Shown here one piece after another: positions 1 through 12,143 of a DNA stretch of 64,000 bases. The translations under genes and the position numbers were made by a program. Source of the stretch: Apoda limacodes (lineage: Eukaryota; Arthropoda; Insecta; Lepidoptera; Limacodidae); the NCBI GenBank assembly GCA_946406115.1, contig OX291544.1:4278001-4342000 (forward strand). Reading direction: 5' to 3'. Numbering within the stretch: the first letter of the stretch is position 1; each line of letters begins with the position of its first letter. The notes beneath the pieces were generated by a model. The model saw nothing but the letters and a program-made list of their open reading frames with translations, had not been told where the DNA came from and searched no databases.

Positions 1-540
1 AAATGTACCTATATTTTTTGTCGCTTTCTCTTGCAACTTGTATTTTAGTCTACTAAAATGACTTGACAGATGCGTCTCAGATTTTATCTTATAGGTATAC
101 GTGCGGAGATCAGTTTTGAGATAATATTATTAAATAATTTGTGTTCAAGCATTCGGGAGTACCTATACCTACTCGTAACTGGAGTTACGGTATTTTTGGA
201 CCGCGGTGTAAATCAACTGTCTCTCGCCGCCGGTGGCCAGTGCCAACCTAGTCCAAATTTAATTAAAGTTAATTATTTTCTAACAGTATTACATTTAAGT
301 CTTTTATGAGTCATCAGTTTTTTTAGTATTTAAATTTTACTTAGCTGACAGTTTGTGATTTTACTCATTTATTTAAAAGTTGTAATTTTATTATTTAAGT
401 ATTTTCGCAGAAAAGTGGCACAGGAAGTTAGAGGCTTACTGGTTACAGTGTCTGCCTCGCATTCTGAGGGGCAGTGTTTCTAACTTGAAGTGTTCCAATA
501 AGTCTTTTTTTTTATTTTTTTAGTATCGACATGTTTATTT
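1..540. other. AT-rich unassigned stretch
   Basis: I recognise no gene here. Short open frames have no recognisable domain. Around 425-475 there is a weak tRNA-like string (TGGTTACAGTGTCTGCCTC, then CATTCTGAGGGGCAGTG) that could be a worn tRNA-derived SINE head, but no second promoter box or cloverleaf is convincing, so it is not called separately. Confidence 0.4.
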
Positions 541-542
541 AC

Positions 543-612
543 ACCAATGGCTTTTCGGCAAAGGAAAACATCAAGAGGAAACTTGCTAACGTCAATAAAA
601 TAGGCGTATGTG
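543..612 (-). repeat. Family D repeat fragment (lepidopteran LINE/SINE tail)
   Basis: Read on the minus strand this contains GCAAGTTTCCTCTTGATG followed by TTTTCCTTTGCCGAAAAGC. It is a diverged match to the common lepidopteran string GCAGGTTTCCTCACGATG..TTCCTTCACCG. The same family is seen at 6830-6900 and 40045-40230. It is a short fragment with no coding content, directly joined to a family E fragment. Confidence 0.6.
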
Positions 613-706
613 GGCCCGTGTTTTAGACTATGGCTTAAATAGCCCTCGTACAAGGTAATGGTGGGCTGTGCCCCACTAATGTGCACGTATGGGGTTGGTT
701 AGGTGG
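613..706 (+). repeat. Family E dispersed repeat, copy 1
   Basis: It contains GGCTTAAATAGCCCTCGTAC, then GGTAATGGTGGGCTGTGCCCC and a trailing ACGTATG. The reverse complement of 2165-2290 reads GGCTTAAATCGCCCTCGTCC, AAGGTGAGGGTAGGCCATGC and ACGTATGATG in the same order, so the two are inverted copies. A third diverged copy lies at 57520-57612. The family looks familiar from lepidopteran genomes but I cannot assign its class. It has no open frame. Confidence 0.7.
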
Positions 707-1752
707 CAAACAAGGATACAGCCAAATGTTGAATGTTAACTACAGCCTATGGTAACTGCTCTCACCCATTTGATATAATATAGCTATTTTCTTAAAAAAA
801 CTCCATATTGTAGTCCCAAAGTTATTCCTCCGAAAAACCTGAAACCGAAAAGTGTTCAGAAGTTTTTAATTTCTTTTTGTTCAATTAGGTTTATTTCAAC
901 ACATATAAATAGCCAAAAGAGTTCTTAAAAATTGGATCTACAATCTTATTACAATGCTGATCTATTCCCAGGAAGTAATCCAATAGCTACTTTTACAGTA
1001 ATTCACACTTGGCCGGATTTTCATGACAGAAGTAGAACAATACTTTGAAGTATATAGATCAAAATTTAATAAAAAAACAAAAAAAAATCTTTCAATACGA
1101 AAGAGCTACTGTATATTATTAAACGCTGTCTCCACACGGCAAGTTAGAGTTGCTCACATAAATATATTTGTGTGCTGAGTATTGAAATATGTTTGGGTCG
1201 GGTTCAGTAAAAGCTTATCATTTCTAAAAAAAAAGAGTCGTGATAGATAGATAGACAAAAGCACAACAAACTGATTTGATATAGATTCCGGTTCATAACA
1301 TGAAGGAACAGTTAAAATAAAAAAAAAACAGTTAATTTAAGTGTTTACGATACGGAACATTATTAAGTCTTTTTAAATATAAATAAAATTTTTTCGTGTA
1401 CTCAAAGGTTTTTTCGAATTAAATTTGAATAAACATAGTAGAACACGTAACTTCAGTAGCGCTGCGTTTATTTCAGGATAAAGCAATCAGCAAAACATCT
1501 TAATTTATAATTGGACATCTGAAGAATGTTTTAATTAAAGGGGGCTACCACCTTCCCTACGGTGATGCCTTTACCCATCGCTAACGGAGCGCCATGGCTC
1601 ATTAATTCAACTCATTTCTTAATTTCTTTGCCAGAAATGTAGGTTTTGAACTTCTTTCCCTTTTTTCTTTGGATAATTTCGTTTTACAAAAAATATACAT
1701 ATTTATAACGAACAGACGTGTCAGTTGAAGATGAAGATGTTTAAATAAAAAA
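707..1752. other. Unassigned AT-rich stretch
   Basis: No gene or clear repeat recognised. A locally GC-richer piece at 1540-1600 (GGGGGCTACCACC, ACGGTGATGCC, CGGAGCGCCATGG) looks like an old repeat fragment but has no second copy that I can find in the window. Confidence 0.35.
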
Positions 1753-2136
1753 TCGGCCAAGTGCGAGTTGAACTCGCACACGAAGGGTTCCGTACCATTA
1801 TCTATAAAAACGGCAAAAAAATTAAGTTTGTTGTATATATTTGTTTTATTTAAATTAAATTATTTATTTTCAAAATGAATATATAACTAAATATTCTGTG
1901 AATATTTCAAGCGTCTATCTGTTGCCGTTATCAATATCCATCAATGTATGGGAGCCCCCTAAAAAAATATTTTATTCTGTTTTTTAGCAACAGAAATACA
2001 TCTTCTGTGAAAATTTCAACTGGCTAACTATTACAGTTCATAAGATTACAGCCTGGTGACAGACGGACGAACGGACAGCGGAGTCTTAGGAATAGGGTCC
2101 CGTTTGTTACCCTTTAGGTACGGAACCCTAAAAAAC
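1753..2136 (+). repeat. Family A interspersed repeat, copy 1 (near full-length)
   Basis: It starts CGGCCAAGTGCGAGTTGAAC followed by GGGTTCCGTACCATTA, and ends with CAGACGGACG, GGAGTCTTAG, AATAGGGTCCCGT and GGTACGGAACCCTAAAAA. The GGGTTCCGTACC near the start and GGTACGGAACCC near the end are inverted relative to each other. This layout is a very common lepidopteran repeat, probably SINE-like or a non-autonomous element. About 384 bp, the most complete copy of this subtype in the window. A short open frame across it is not a gene. Confidence 0.85.
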
Positions 2137-2164
2137 TCAGATAATTTACCACTGTTGTCTTTGA

Positions 2165-2350
2165 CTTACCAGCATCATACGTCCTCACGGGGCGTTGGGG
2201 CATGGCCTACCCTCACCTTGGACGAGGGCGATTTAAGCCTTAGTCCATCACGTGTTGTGTATTGTAGACCATAGAGGAAACAAATACTGCGTAAGAAGAG
2301 ACGGAACTCCCATACTAGAGATTTAACGACGTTTGTAAGTACGTCTTGCC
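2165..2350 (-). repeat. Family E dispersed repeat, copy 2
   Basis: On the minus strand it reads ATGGGAGTTCCGTCTCTTC, CGCAGTATTTGTTTCCTC, GTCTACAATACACAACACG, GGCTTAAATCGCCCTCGTCC and then GGACGTATGATG. It is the inverted partner of 613-706 and extends the family by about 90 bp on its left side. The family A element ends only about 30 bp away, so two repeats abut here. Minus-strand open frames over this part are chance. Confidence 0.7.
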
Positions 2351-4479
2351 AACATAAAAAAAAAAAACCTATGCTGCCAACCACACGCGAACAATCTGTC
2401 AACACTAGTGATGCCAGCAAGATTTTTTGTTGATATCGACTTTTTTCATCGATATCGATAATTACAGAAACGTAGATATGCATTCAGCCATTATGAAATT
2501 ATAATATTTTGGTAGTGAGGGGAAAATAAAAATAACCACTTCTATACTAAACAGAGTTTATTTGTTTAATCAGTAAGAAAAAAAATAAAAAACACTTTTA
2601 GTATTGGTTTATTTACGCGTTAATATTAACAATAATAAGAAACAGATTATTATTTAGTATCTGAACGCAAACATTTATTGTTTCGAAAATAAATAATACT
2701 GTTAAGGCTCGGTATACTGCTTACAAGCGCCCCCACTAGGTATTTGCTTCGTTTTCTGCTTTTTGCCGTGAGATCCTTTATGTATCAACCTGCTTAAATA
2801 TCAACCTTCCCAAACATATTATTTATTATACCAATATTCTCTTTCTCACGTAGGGTTGAAAGATTTGCTATTGGTAACAGACTTGTCGAAGGCTTTCCAG
2901 CAGTAGCAGCAACTGAAAAACATGACAGATATAAATTTAAAATTTTATAACGATATATTTCTGTGCAACTAATTATCCTGTATTCTGATCATTACAATAA
3001 AATTGTACTAGTCTTTTTGTGTCTCAAATTTTATGTAAATCCGTTCAGCTGTTATAACGTGATTGTGTGGCAAACACTTTCACATTACTACATTAACTAG
3101 TTAACTTGGTATTTGCTCTGCTCACAATGTCACCTTTGGCTTAGACCAATCGATTTACAATCGAACAACATACAAAGAAATAAACATACAAACGAATTAA
3201 GAGCCTCTACCTTTTTGAGGGCAATAAAAATTTTAATGCATACCTATAAAAAAGGTAATTATTGAAAAACAAAATACCCACCTGCTAAAGAACAAAAAAA
3301 GTCCTGAAATCTAGAATTATATTCAGCAATACTAAATACACCATGTGAATTGTTTTCTAGATCGATACCTACGTAAACTAACAATAAATATTAATGCAAA
3401 CATTGCAACTAAAACAGTCAGAGCCCATTATTAAGAAGACAAAAGTGGGATCACGTAGAAGTTTGAGTGTAGTCAGTTAGATGAGCAGAATCAAGTCAGT
3501 CTAGGCAAAATGTTAGAACTGATTTTAACCATGCATTCATGTATTTACATATTAAAAGGCACAATATTAAAAAAAACCTTCGGCATCTCACACAGCAAAA
3601 ATTTATATATATTTTAAATACTATAAAAAGTTAGTGGTTCATCAAGCCAGATTTATTTTTTGAGAATTGGTTCAGAAAGAAAATAAGAAATAAAGAAAAG
3701 GTGTTTTAAAAGTAACTTGATTCTATGGCGAATACTAATAAATGGAGCCCTACATTTTAATTTCTATGCTAATTTCTACATACCATTCATTGACAGTTCA
3801 CTGAGAATGATTCTGTGTTCTACATTTGATGTGGCTTGCTGACTTGTTGATGGCTTCAGCTCAGGTCCTAAAATGATTATATGCCTTTTTTATATTGATT
3901 TTTATATGACCTTTATTACAGATTCCATACAAAGATTCAATCCTAATAAAAACAGAATCAAACGGAACAAATAGGCTTTGGAAAAATCTCTTATTACAAA
4001 ATGCATTGGAACTTGTTTTGCAAATTCTGAAACTTCTAGTCCTCTTACCACAATAGGTCCAATACAGACTTTTGATCCTTATAAGAAACTAGATTGAATG
4101 ACATAAGAAAAAAGTTTTGTAAAAATTGCCTATTATTTTGCTAACTATTATCTCAAGTTTATTGACCCCTTAGAACCCTATATTTGCAAAACAAGCCAAG
4201 CTGTAGAAAAAGATATTAAAAGCCTTTTTGGCTTTAAGAAGTCCATTTAAGAAACACAAAAAGTATATGTTTTCAAAAACATCTATATTTCCTATAGGTA
4301 TCACCTGTTTACTTGAAATAATCAATAAAAGCAAAATAAATACTTTAAAAAAATTTTTGAATTTTGAAAAATTTAAAAGAAGGACTTGTTTATAATTTAA
4401 AGACTGGAAACCCTTACACATTATGCTTGCACTATACCTTAAACATATTATACTCTAAATATTTATAAACTCTGCTCTA
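2351..4479. other. Unassigned AT-rich stretch with TATCGAT cluster at its left end
   Basis: No gene recognised. At 2430-2460 three copies of ATCGA(T/C) stand together (TGATATCGAC, CATCGATATCGATA). This resembles the DRE-type motif TATCGATA known from insect promoters, but there is no start site or exon beside it. The remainder is low-complexity AT-rich DNA with poly-A runs. Confidence 0.35.
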
Positions 4480-4601
4480 CCCAAAGTTTGTCTGGAAGAG
4501 ATCGCTTATTAGCGATAAGGTCGCAAGTTGTATTCTTTTTTGTAATTTTGTACTGTTTCTTAAATGTGCAAATAAAGTTTATTATTATTATAATTGGAAA
4601 T
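4480..4601 (+). repeat. LINE 3' end with polyadenylation signal and (ATT)n tail
   Basis: The string GGAAGAGATCGCTTATTAGC, then GATAAGGTCGC, AATAAAG and TTATTATTATTA matches the 3' end seen on many lepidopteran non-LTR retrotransposons (the GAGATCGCT..AGCGATAAG motif is itself a small inverted repeat). The AATAAA followed by a short ATT microsatellite is the expected tail. No coding part is left, so this is a 5'-truncated insertion. Confidence 0.7.
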
Positions 4602-6825
4602 AATTATAATTAGAGATATAAGCAAAACTAATTGTCACCTACAAAATGTTTTTTTTGTTCTTATTCCCACTCATACTCACAAAACAATAATTGAATATAT
4701 TTTTTTACATCCACCTCAAACCACCGCTGCACTACCTTAAATTTAACTATAGCACTGAGTATGTATTACCTTGTATGCTTGACCACAATGGTAAAGGAAA
4801 TTGCAACAGTTCATCATCAGATAGTGGTTTAGACATCAAATTCAATGTTGGGAAAGCATGACTCTTCAATCAATTTCCTTTTTTATTATAATAATTTTTA
4901 TGGAAATGATTTCCACATATATTTTGAGTTTCATGTAGTTTTTTTATCGGTATGTGTACAAGGTCTTTGTTTCCAGTGACTCGAACTCATTCTCTTCAAC
5001 TGAAAATTAAATATTAATTCTACAATGGTGTGAAGTTAAGACACTATGATCAATGACAGTTCTTGCCCCAAATAAATTTAATGTTTTCATCCATTTATAC
5101 ACATTTCAGCTCCTTGGTACCATATTATTGCATTATTGTTAAAGTTGTATATAGGTTTGCTATATTTCAGCGCAAACAAATGCCGGCACGTGCTTTAAAA
5201 ATAGATTACAAATTTTGAAAAGGAATTCATGTACGAACAAAGTACAAAATCTTAAAAAGTAGTATACCTATTATACAGTTAAAATTTTAATAATAATAAT
5301 AATAATAAATAAAATGATTTATTTACAGGTATTAACCCAGGTTTTACATGATTTTTAAGTCTAAATTAAATCCAATTAAATCAAACAAATCAAATCAATC
5401 AAATTTAATTAAATTATTCCTATACTATAATATATATAGTCACACATGTATTTATAATATGCCTATGTCAAAGAACTGTTTATCTGTGCCTATAGTAAAG
5501 AACTTATCCGCATGTGTGACAACCATAATAGAACCACCACAGAATAGATCTATATTGTGCATGCGCTGCCTGTAGCTGCGTATGTTTTAGACTAGCTGTT
5601 TAACACCATCAACACCAACCTCAAGCAGAATTCATAAAGTTATGACATCACATATGTCTAAGAGATTTTTGCTTGTAAGGAATGACAGTTCTAACACCAG
5701 TTATCATTAGTATATTCTCTGGTTGGCATAGCTACACCGAGTGTAGTTAACACAAAGATTTCTAACGCAACTCTGGGCAAAAATTCTCCACAGATAGTTA
5801 AATTAATTTGAAATACCTAATTAGATAATACTCGGTGGAACAATTTTTCATTATTATCAGTAACAGTGAGAAAAGTTATACCTACCTAATCCAGGGCTGC
5901 TTTCAGAAGCTTTGGACGAACGCTTTAAAGTCATTCAGAACCTCGAGTGAAATACACCGATAGCATGGAGTTCTCACTTTCTAGTCTTCAGAACCCCATG
6001 AAGTTTAAAAAACCTGTTCAATACATTTGAGTGTGTAAGTGAAAAAACAAATTGCGCTCGGATGCAGGTTCTGAACACACCGCTGGATAGATTTTGAAAG
6101 ATGTGTGATGTTTAGAACCAAATGTAACTCACCGATTGACATTCAAGGGAAACTTCGAAAAATGTAAGGAGTCGTTGCCGCTTCGCTCCTTCAATTCACA
6201 AATTTCACATGTTCTCCAGCTAGACCTGCCCATTGTTTTTAAGGCAAATTGGAGTTGACTGGACCGTACGAATTTATACGTATATACAAGTCAGTTTACA
6301 AAATGTGTTAAGACTAAAAAGTCACTGTCTTACGATATAAATTACAAATATCTGCTAACAAAAGAAAGAGTCTCTATCTCGAAATTGTACACTATATTAG
6401 GAAATATATATATAGAAAATGCTTAAATATTTACACAATAACGAGAAAAAATAACTTTAACAAAAATTCAAAATAAATAGTTCAAAAACTCAGTTATTGA
6501 GGTTAGGCTTACGAACGTCAATGTGTTGCTATATTCAAATTTATTTTCTGCTATAATGTGAAAAGTTTTTTGTTTAAGAAATGTTTCTCGAATGCAAATT
6601 GGTGTTAGTATCTTAATATTACTACTTATGATGTTTGTGAAGTGGAATATCAAGAATAAATGAAAAAATCTTAAGGAATAAGAAAATTATCAAATAAGAA
6701 ACGTCGAATATTTTATACTACATTAGTTGACCCGTTTTTTTATAGCAACACTGAAACAAGTGTCGCTAGAACCTTACAAACCCATACATTTGTGTCTTTG
6801 TAAGAAGTTTCCAGGCACTGTTGTA
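4602..6825. other. Unassigned AT-rich stretch
   Basis: Apart from the TAA microsatellite at 5288-5308 I see no gene or recognised repeat. The part around 5900-6200 is less AT-rich (many GAACC, TTCAGAA and CTCCTT words) and may be an old unclassified repeat. No domain-bearing frame is present. Confidence 0.35.
5288..5308. repeat. (TAA)n microsatellite
   Basis: Seven uninterrupted TAA units in an AT-rich context. There is no gene beside it. Confidence 0.9.
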
Positions 6826-6905
6826 GACTTCACTTATGTGTTTTTTTGGCGTATGCAGGTTTCCTCGCGATCTTTTCCTTTACCAAAAAGCCGTAGTGTG
6901 TTTAA
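6826..6905 (+). repeat. Family D repeat fragment
   Basis: GCGTATGCAGGTTTCCTCGC followed by GATCTTTTCC and AAAAAGCC matches 40170-40225 almost word for word. It is a short non-coding piece of the lepidopteran family D. Confidence 0.65.
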
Positions 6906-8994
6906 AAAATTAAACTCGACTCATTGGTACACGCTGTGCTCGAACCTCCGTCTTTTAGGACGTGAGGCAATTTCCGTAACTAATAGGCCCCTGTGACTGT
7001 TGAGCTTTATAAGCCATACTTTATAAAACCTAAAACCTTTTCGATTTTGTGGTCTTGTTCTAGGTTTTAAAAAAAAATTGCAACTAGCGATGACTTAAGG
7101 TTTATGGAGTATAAGTGTATATATAGTATGCAACATACTTTTCGGACCTTCTGACCTTGGGTGTTAGGTCGCTAGTGTCGTTGTAAGTTCACACCATCTC
7201 AACATAGTGACTGTAGTTTTGATTTTTTACCGCCGGGTCAGAAAAGTTTGTTGCACTATACATCAAAAATCCATTCTGCTGATTCGTCTGCTCCCCGCCC
7301 CGTCCTTTCTGCACGACAACGTTCAAACGTCAGTAAATACCTACACGTCGAGAGTTCATCAAACAAGCGATGCGCTTTGCTTAATTGAATACTTAATGAT
7401 TGCTTTAAGCGACATATTGTTTGTGTGTTTGTACGGAAATGTAAATATTTTGCGCTATAATTGGATTTCGAAGCGTCATTGTAGGATATCTGATTGTTTT
7501 GTTGACTCGTAAATGTTTGTAAGTTTCCATATGTTTTGATGTTTTTGGATACTATTTTATGTTATATCTATTTAACTTTATATATACATACCTGTATCTT
7601 TTTTGCCTTAAATAATATAATAACTACTTAAACAGGCCTATTAATTACTTAAACTAATAGTTTGTGTTAATAGAAATTTTAGTGATCATACACCATAAAG
7701 ACCATGACGTGGCAAAATGCACATCAGGGTTGCAGAACAAAGTGAATCGACTTTATTGATTTACGTGAACTTAAAAACTGACGTCCTTTAAGTCGCAAAC
7801 GCACTGCAGGCGGCTTGCCGAGCCCTGAGCATCTCATTTAACGATATATTTTGTATAGTAATCTTTGAAATACGTATATCCATAGAAAGTTTTCTATGGA
7901 TATACGGATTTTAGCATATCAATATATATCATAACTACGTGTGTGCGGGTTTTAGATGATTCAGTTTACTAATTTTCTGAGCTTTGTCTATCGCCTTTAT
8001 TCTCCGACAGATGTCCACATTAACGATCATATGTCATCACTATAAACATACAAACATACACCATAGCTGCCCCATAGACTCGCTCGCTTGCAACTTCAAA
8101 CATTTAAATAGAAAGAAATTATAACTCAAAGATTTTTATTTTATTTTGATATATTATTTTATGTAATGTAATTCAGCATAAGAATATTTTTGAAATATTT
8201 CTCTCCGTGTTATCTTGATACAGTAAGGAAAAAAAGCTATTATGAGAATGGCTCCACAGTAATAAGAAGGAAAGCCACAGCTGCGTCTTTCTCTGTGCCT
8301 TCCTGCTTTGGAAGAAAAATGTATCAGTAAACACCGTTATGTACAATAATAGTCTGTTTCAACCCTGTAAATTTGCAAAGGGCCGTACTTACAAGCTATT
8401 TACTGAAATATAGAATTACTTTAAAATCAACCAAGTACATTAAATTAAAAAAAAAAAAAAATAAGTTGATAAATAAACGGAACCGCTCAAGTAAGATATT
8501 TTTGTTTTTTGAGAAAGGCAGGATACAATATTGGCAATTAGATTGTACTTACAAAAGTAACCCCTTGTTAGGTATTTACTCCATTTTCCTAGTTTCTCGG
8601 TGACCTAAATGCAAGTATGAAGACGGGAGGACTGATGTCGCATCCTCGTACAGGCTGCGCTGCAGTGGGCGGCTGTGACCACGGCTAATTGGCAGCCATT
8701 GTCGTACCGGGAATTGCATTTGAAAGCAGTCGTGACCAAAATACAGTTTGCTAGCGGTTTACAATGGCTCAGCTGTAGTTCCGGATTTACTAACTTGTTC
8801 TGAACGAACAGGTTGCTAGTATTTTTCGGTACTTACTAAGTTGAGCCGTTCAGTTGGACTGTGGGGAATAAACTTAGTTATTCATATTATAATATTATGT
8901 AACATCACGGTTTTTATTCTCCCTAGAGGCTAACCAATAGCTTAAAACCTACCCACATCAAATCAAAGTGCAGAGTCTCTTTTTTCCTCTTTAT
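6906..8994. other. Unassigned stretch, GC-richer at 8590-8790
   Basis: No recognised gene. The block at about 8590-8790 is distinctly less AT-rich (CAGGCTGCGCTGCAGTGGGC, GGCTGTGACCACGGC, TTGTCGTACCGGGAATTGC) than its surroundings and looks non-repetitive. It could be regulatory or an exon of a non-coding transcript, but I see no conserved protein frame. Confidence 0.35.
7873..7906. repeat. Perfect 16 bp hairpin
   Basis: CGTATATCCATAGAAA (7873-7888) is followed after two bases by its exact reverse complement TTTCTATGGATATACG (7891-7906). It is too short for a miRNA precursor and lies in unassigned AT-rich DNA. Function unknown. Confidence 0.85.
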
Positions 8995-9075
8995 TCCTGC
9001 GTGAGGTGGTGAGTTCATCGGCGCAACACTGCTTCTGATACCAGTGTTTCTGGACTGAGGTGGCTTTATGTACGT
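8995..9075 (-). repeat. Family H dispersed repeat, copy 1
   Basis: The plus strand reads GCGCAACACTGCTTCTGATA and GTTTCTGGACTGAGGTGGCT. The reverse complement appears at 10130-10225 (AAGCCACCTAAGTCCAGG, TTTCAGAAGCAGTGTTGC) and a diverged form at 17570-17670. The three copies define a small family not covered by the families I recognise. A minus-strand open frame here is not a gene. Confidence 0.65.
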
Positions 9076-9231
9076 CGCATAAGTCAACAATACCAGTTTT
9101 ATAGTAATAAACGGTAAAATTAAAGACCAGGGACAGTATAATATACATCTTTGCCGATTCTAGAAGAGCTATAAAAAGTTGGTCAGGATAAAAGTTCAAG
9201 GTAAAAGCTCCAAAAGAGCGTAAAATTTAGA

Positions 9232-9496
9232 TAAAAAAATTAAGTGCGAGTAAGACTAACGCCCTGTGGGTTCTGTAATATTTTAGTATTATTTACGAAT
9301 AAAGTAACAAAAAAAATCCATGTAATGAATGTCCACGTTGCTTAACTCCACATATCGCTTCCGTATTAGACATGTTCTGTGAATTTCCGTTTAACGATTT
9401 AATAGATAGAGCTCTTTAAAGGTCGGACTGTCTGACATACATCGCAGGCTGAGTAATAGAACACTGTTAGCACTTTTTGGGTACGGAACCCTAAAA
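9232..9496 (+). repeat. Family A repeat, decayed copy
   Basis: It begins AATTAAGTGCGAGTAAGACT (compare family A head GTGCGAGTCGGACT) and ends TTTTTGGGTACGGAACCCTA. The middle has lost most of its similarity, although GGTCGGACTGTCTGACATAC may be the worn GACAGACGGAC block. An old copy. Confidence 0.65.
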
Positions 9497-9499
9497 TAA

Positions 9500-10129
9500 C
9501 ATCATGTTACTATCACATAAATTTTCATTAGTTACTTAAACTTTACTAACCATACATCATAATATATGTTAAAACATGTATTACCGTGTTTTACATATAA
9601 AGCATTTATATTAATTTACGTATATTACAACGGATCCTGTCGAAAAATCAATTCTGCATAGAAAAAGAGGCGAAGTTTCTTATAACTGCTGCAAATAATA
9701 AACTTGGAGTTTACTGAATAGTAGTAATATTGACAAATAATATAAGATACTCGAGAGAGCCGCGAAAACTTCAAAATCGATACAACAATGTTTAGATTCA
9801 TAATTTTCAGATAATGTAGATGTTACAGTGTTATAGCTGGTGTTCACAGCGCGGGCGGTGACAGCGATAGTACAAGTTTGCTCAACTCTTGAGACGACAC
9901 TCAATGTTTGCAGACGCTGAGTGAATGCAGAGCCGCGCTGCTGACACTGTGTAGTTCCGCATTGTAATCCGAGTGCCAAATTTGATAACTGAATGTAATT
10001 TATGCAGAATAGCTATGATTTTAGCTTAAACTATATTTAAAGGAGTTGAAGAACTGGCTAAGGGGTATATTATTCTGTGCCTAGCCTTTCATTTTCCCAG
10101 TTATTACTCCAAAATTGGTAGATTACGAC
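9500..10129. other. Unassigned stretch
   Basis: A locally GC-richer part at 9840-9980 (CACAGCGCGGGCGGTGACAG, GCAGAGCCGCGCTGCTGACA) gives a 99-residue minus-strand frame, but that frame has no recognisable domain and runs on into AT-rich DNA. A short string at 10057-10087 (AGGGGTATATTATTCTGTG) recurs inverted near 34630-34656. No gene called. Confidence 0.35.
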
Positions 10130-10225
10130 TTCTGATATCAAGCCACCTAAGTCCAGGTACACTGTTTCAGAAGCAGTGTTGCGGCAATGAGCTTACCTTG
10201 AAGGTTAATGATGGATAGAGCCTGT
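10130..10225 (+). repeat. Family H dispersed repeat, copy 2
   Basis: It contains AAGCCACCTAAGTCCAGG, CACTGTTTCAGAAGCAGTG and TTGCGGCAATGAGCTTACC, the reverse complement of 8995-9075 with scattered changes. The pair therefore forms an inverted arrangement around about 1.05 kb that includes a family A copy. Confidence 0.65.
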
Positions 10226-11157
10226 AGTAGTCATAATAATATGGGTGTGTGTGTATCCAGCTACTGGCTTCTTTTAGAGGATCAACATCGTGGCGTTATA
10301 TAAAGCTTTTAAATACGAAAACACAGTCAGGAAGACTGCTTTATATTATTGCGTTGCTAATTTAGTTCCAATTAAAGTGAGCTATATAAGAAGTGCTGAT
10401 AAAACCAATTTTAAAACTTCATGATTTAAGGCAATGATTTTAGGTAAATAAACATTTAGGATTTTTTTTGTCATATTAAGAGAGAAAAAAAAAAAAAAAA
10501 ATTGTAGAAGCTGATTTAAAAGAAAACAGGCGAATTAAAAAAAAATATATTGCATAAGATGTCGCCTAAACAAAATATCCTTTCGCGAACCTATTTTACA
10601 ACACAATAACAATACTTAAAATACATCATAACAACTCGCATTCTATACTATATTGTTATCACCGGTAACAAGTTTAGTTTAATTTACATAAATACAACTA
10701 AGTACCTATTTACTTTATTCATTTGTTTTAATAATATAAAAAATAATTTCAAACGCCATTGACCCTTTCTTTGCAAAATGATTTTAATTAAAACGATTCG
10801 TCTTTGTTTATTTGAAGTCTAAACGAAGGCAATTTTCTTACTAATAAACCATCAAGTCAGAAGAAATTTTGTCCAGTAACCTTTATAAATATTCCAACAG
10901 TGTCTCGATTCCAACCTAATCTCTGGAAGGATTGTTTACAGTAAACATTTTGATTGGAAGTGGAGTGGAAAGCACGAGAGGTATTACCGGTTGGTCATTT
11001 ACAATTCTAATTAATCCTACAAGTTTAAGTTGGCCGTCCCTGATCTGTTTTGTTGTGTCTTAACTGTATTGAGTTATTGTTGGACGGGCTTTGCATCTTG
11101 ATAGACTTCGACTTGATCGTGGACCTTTGCAGAATATTGTTTTGTTTTGTTTCTAAC
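10226..11157. other. Unassigned AT-rich stretch with poly-A run
   Basis: A 17-base poly-A run lies at about 10485-10501. The rest is AT-rich DNA without a recognised gene or repeat. Confidence 0.35.
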
Positions 11158-11650
11158 GCGAAAATACGCCGTTTTTGTGCAAATTTTGTGACTAAACTAA
11201 AGCATCTAAAGGATTGAAAAAAATATATGTTAGGAACTTGCTTTTGTCTAGTGCATTACCTTAGTGAGTGATTTTCATTTATTGTATTTAATGCAACAAA
11301 AAATCTGGAAGTGACCATTGTTTCAACACTTGTGCAAATTTTTAAAGCATGTATTGCTTTTGCTTGCAATGAAAGTTGGTTAAGTAATTAGAATAGCTTG
11401 TTATCTAGTGCAATGACTCTAAGTTGTAGCAAAAAGTCAAAAAATGTGACTACAAAACGGTAATAACGTTAAATTCCATACAAAAAATTAAAAATTTCAA
11501 GGCGTCGTTACGCTATAAATTACTTAAGAAGTATATAATATATATATCTCATAGTAATGAATATGACATTATCTAATGATTTATAGTGCATTTACATACA
11601 CAACGTTAGAATTACAGAATTTAGCTTTCTGGCCTATATCGCCCTCTTAA
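11158..11650 (+). repeat. Family F repeat, copy 1 (lacks left terminus)
   Basis: It is the same sequence as 20077-20583, starting GCGAAAATACGCCGTTTTTG and ending TCTGGCCTATATCGCCCTC followed by TTAA. Similarity is high along the whole length, with a ~14 bp insertion in the other copy. Compared with copy 2 this one lacks the left terminal ~25 bp, so its left end is truncated or rearranged. No open frame of note, so a non-autonomous element is likely. Confidence 0.75.
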
Positions 11651-11779
11651 AAGCGCTTAGACAAAATCCTATATTTTTTTGTGTTTTTGGTTTTTCATTG
11701 TTGATTAGTATTTAACTATTGCAATAATGAATAAAAATTATACAGATATTTTATTACAGACACACATAGACAGATTAAG

Positions 11780-12050
11780 ATTTAGGGTTCCGTACCCAAA
11801 GGGTAAAAAACGGGACCCTATTACTAAGACTCCGCTGTTTTTGCTCGATATTGATAACGGCAACAGGTAGACGCTTGAAATATTCACAGAATATTTAGTT
11901 AAATATTTACTTTAAAAATAAATAATTAAATTAAAATAAAACAAATATTTAATGGGGGCTCCCATCCAACAAACGTGATTTTTTTGCCGTTTTTATAAAT
12001 AATGGTACAGAACCATTCGTGCGCGAGTCCGATTCGCACTTGGCGAATTA
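11780..12050 (-). repeat. Family A repeat, copy 2 (internally deleted)
   Basis: On the plus strand it opens TTAGGGTTCCGTACCCAAAG, GGGACCCTATTACTAAG, ACTCCGCTG and closes AATGGTACAGAACCATTCG, GCGCGAGTCCGATTCGCAC. It is therefore family A on the minus strand. The GACAGACGGACGG block and part of the interior are missing, making it about 110 bp shorter than the copy at 1753-2136. Confidence 0.85.
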
Positions 12051-12125
12051 AAAAATAATACATTATAGATATTGCTTATCGCCATTTAAGAAAAATATTT
12101 CTGTTTAATAAGAAGTTTAAATAAA

Positions 12126-12143
12126 AAGAAGAAGAAGAAGAAG
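12126..12143. repeat. (AAG)n microsatellite
   Basis: Six AAG units directly preceding AAGCTTTAATGTCCGACTCG. Confidence 0.85.

Noticed and set aside
2175..2483. 102-residue minus-strand open frame
   Set aside because: It runs across a family E repeat and flanking AT-rich DNA; no protein similarity is evident.
9680..9979. 99-residue minus-strand open frame
   Set aside because: Composition changes half-way through, there is no domain, and no flanking exon or promoter signal supports it.
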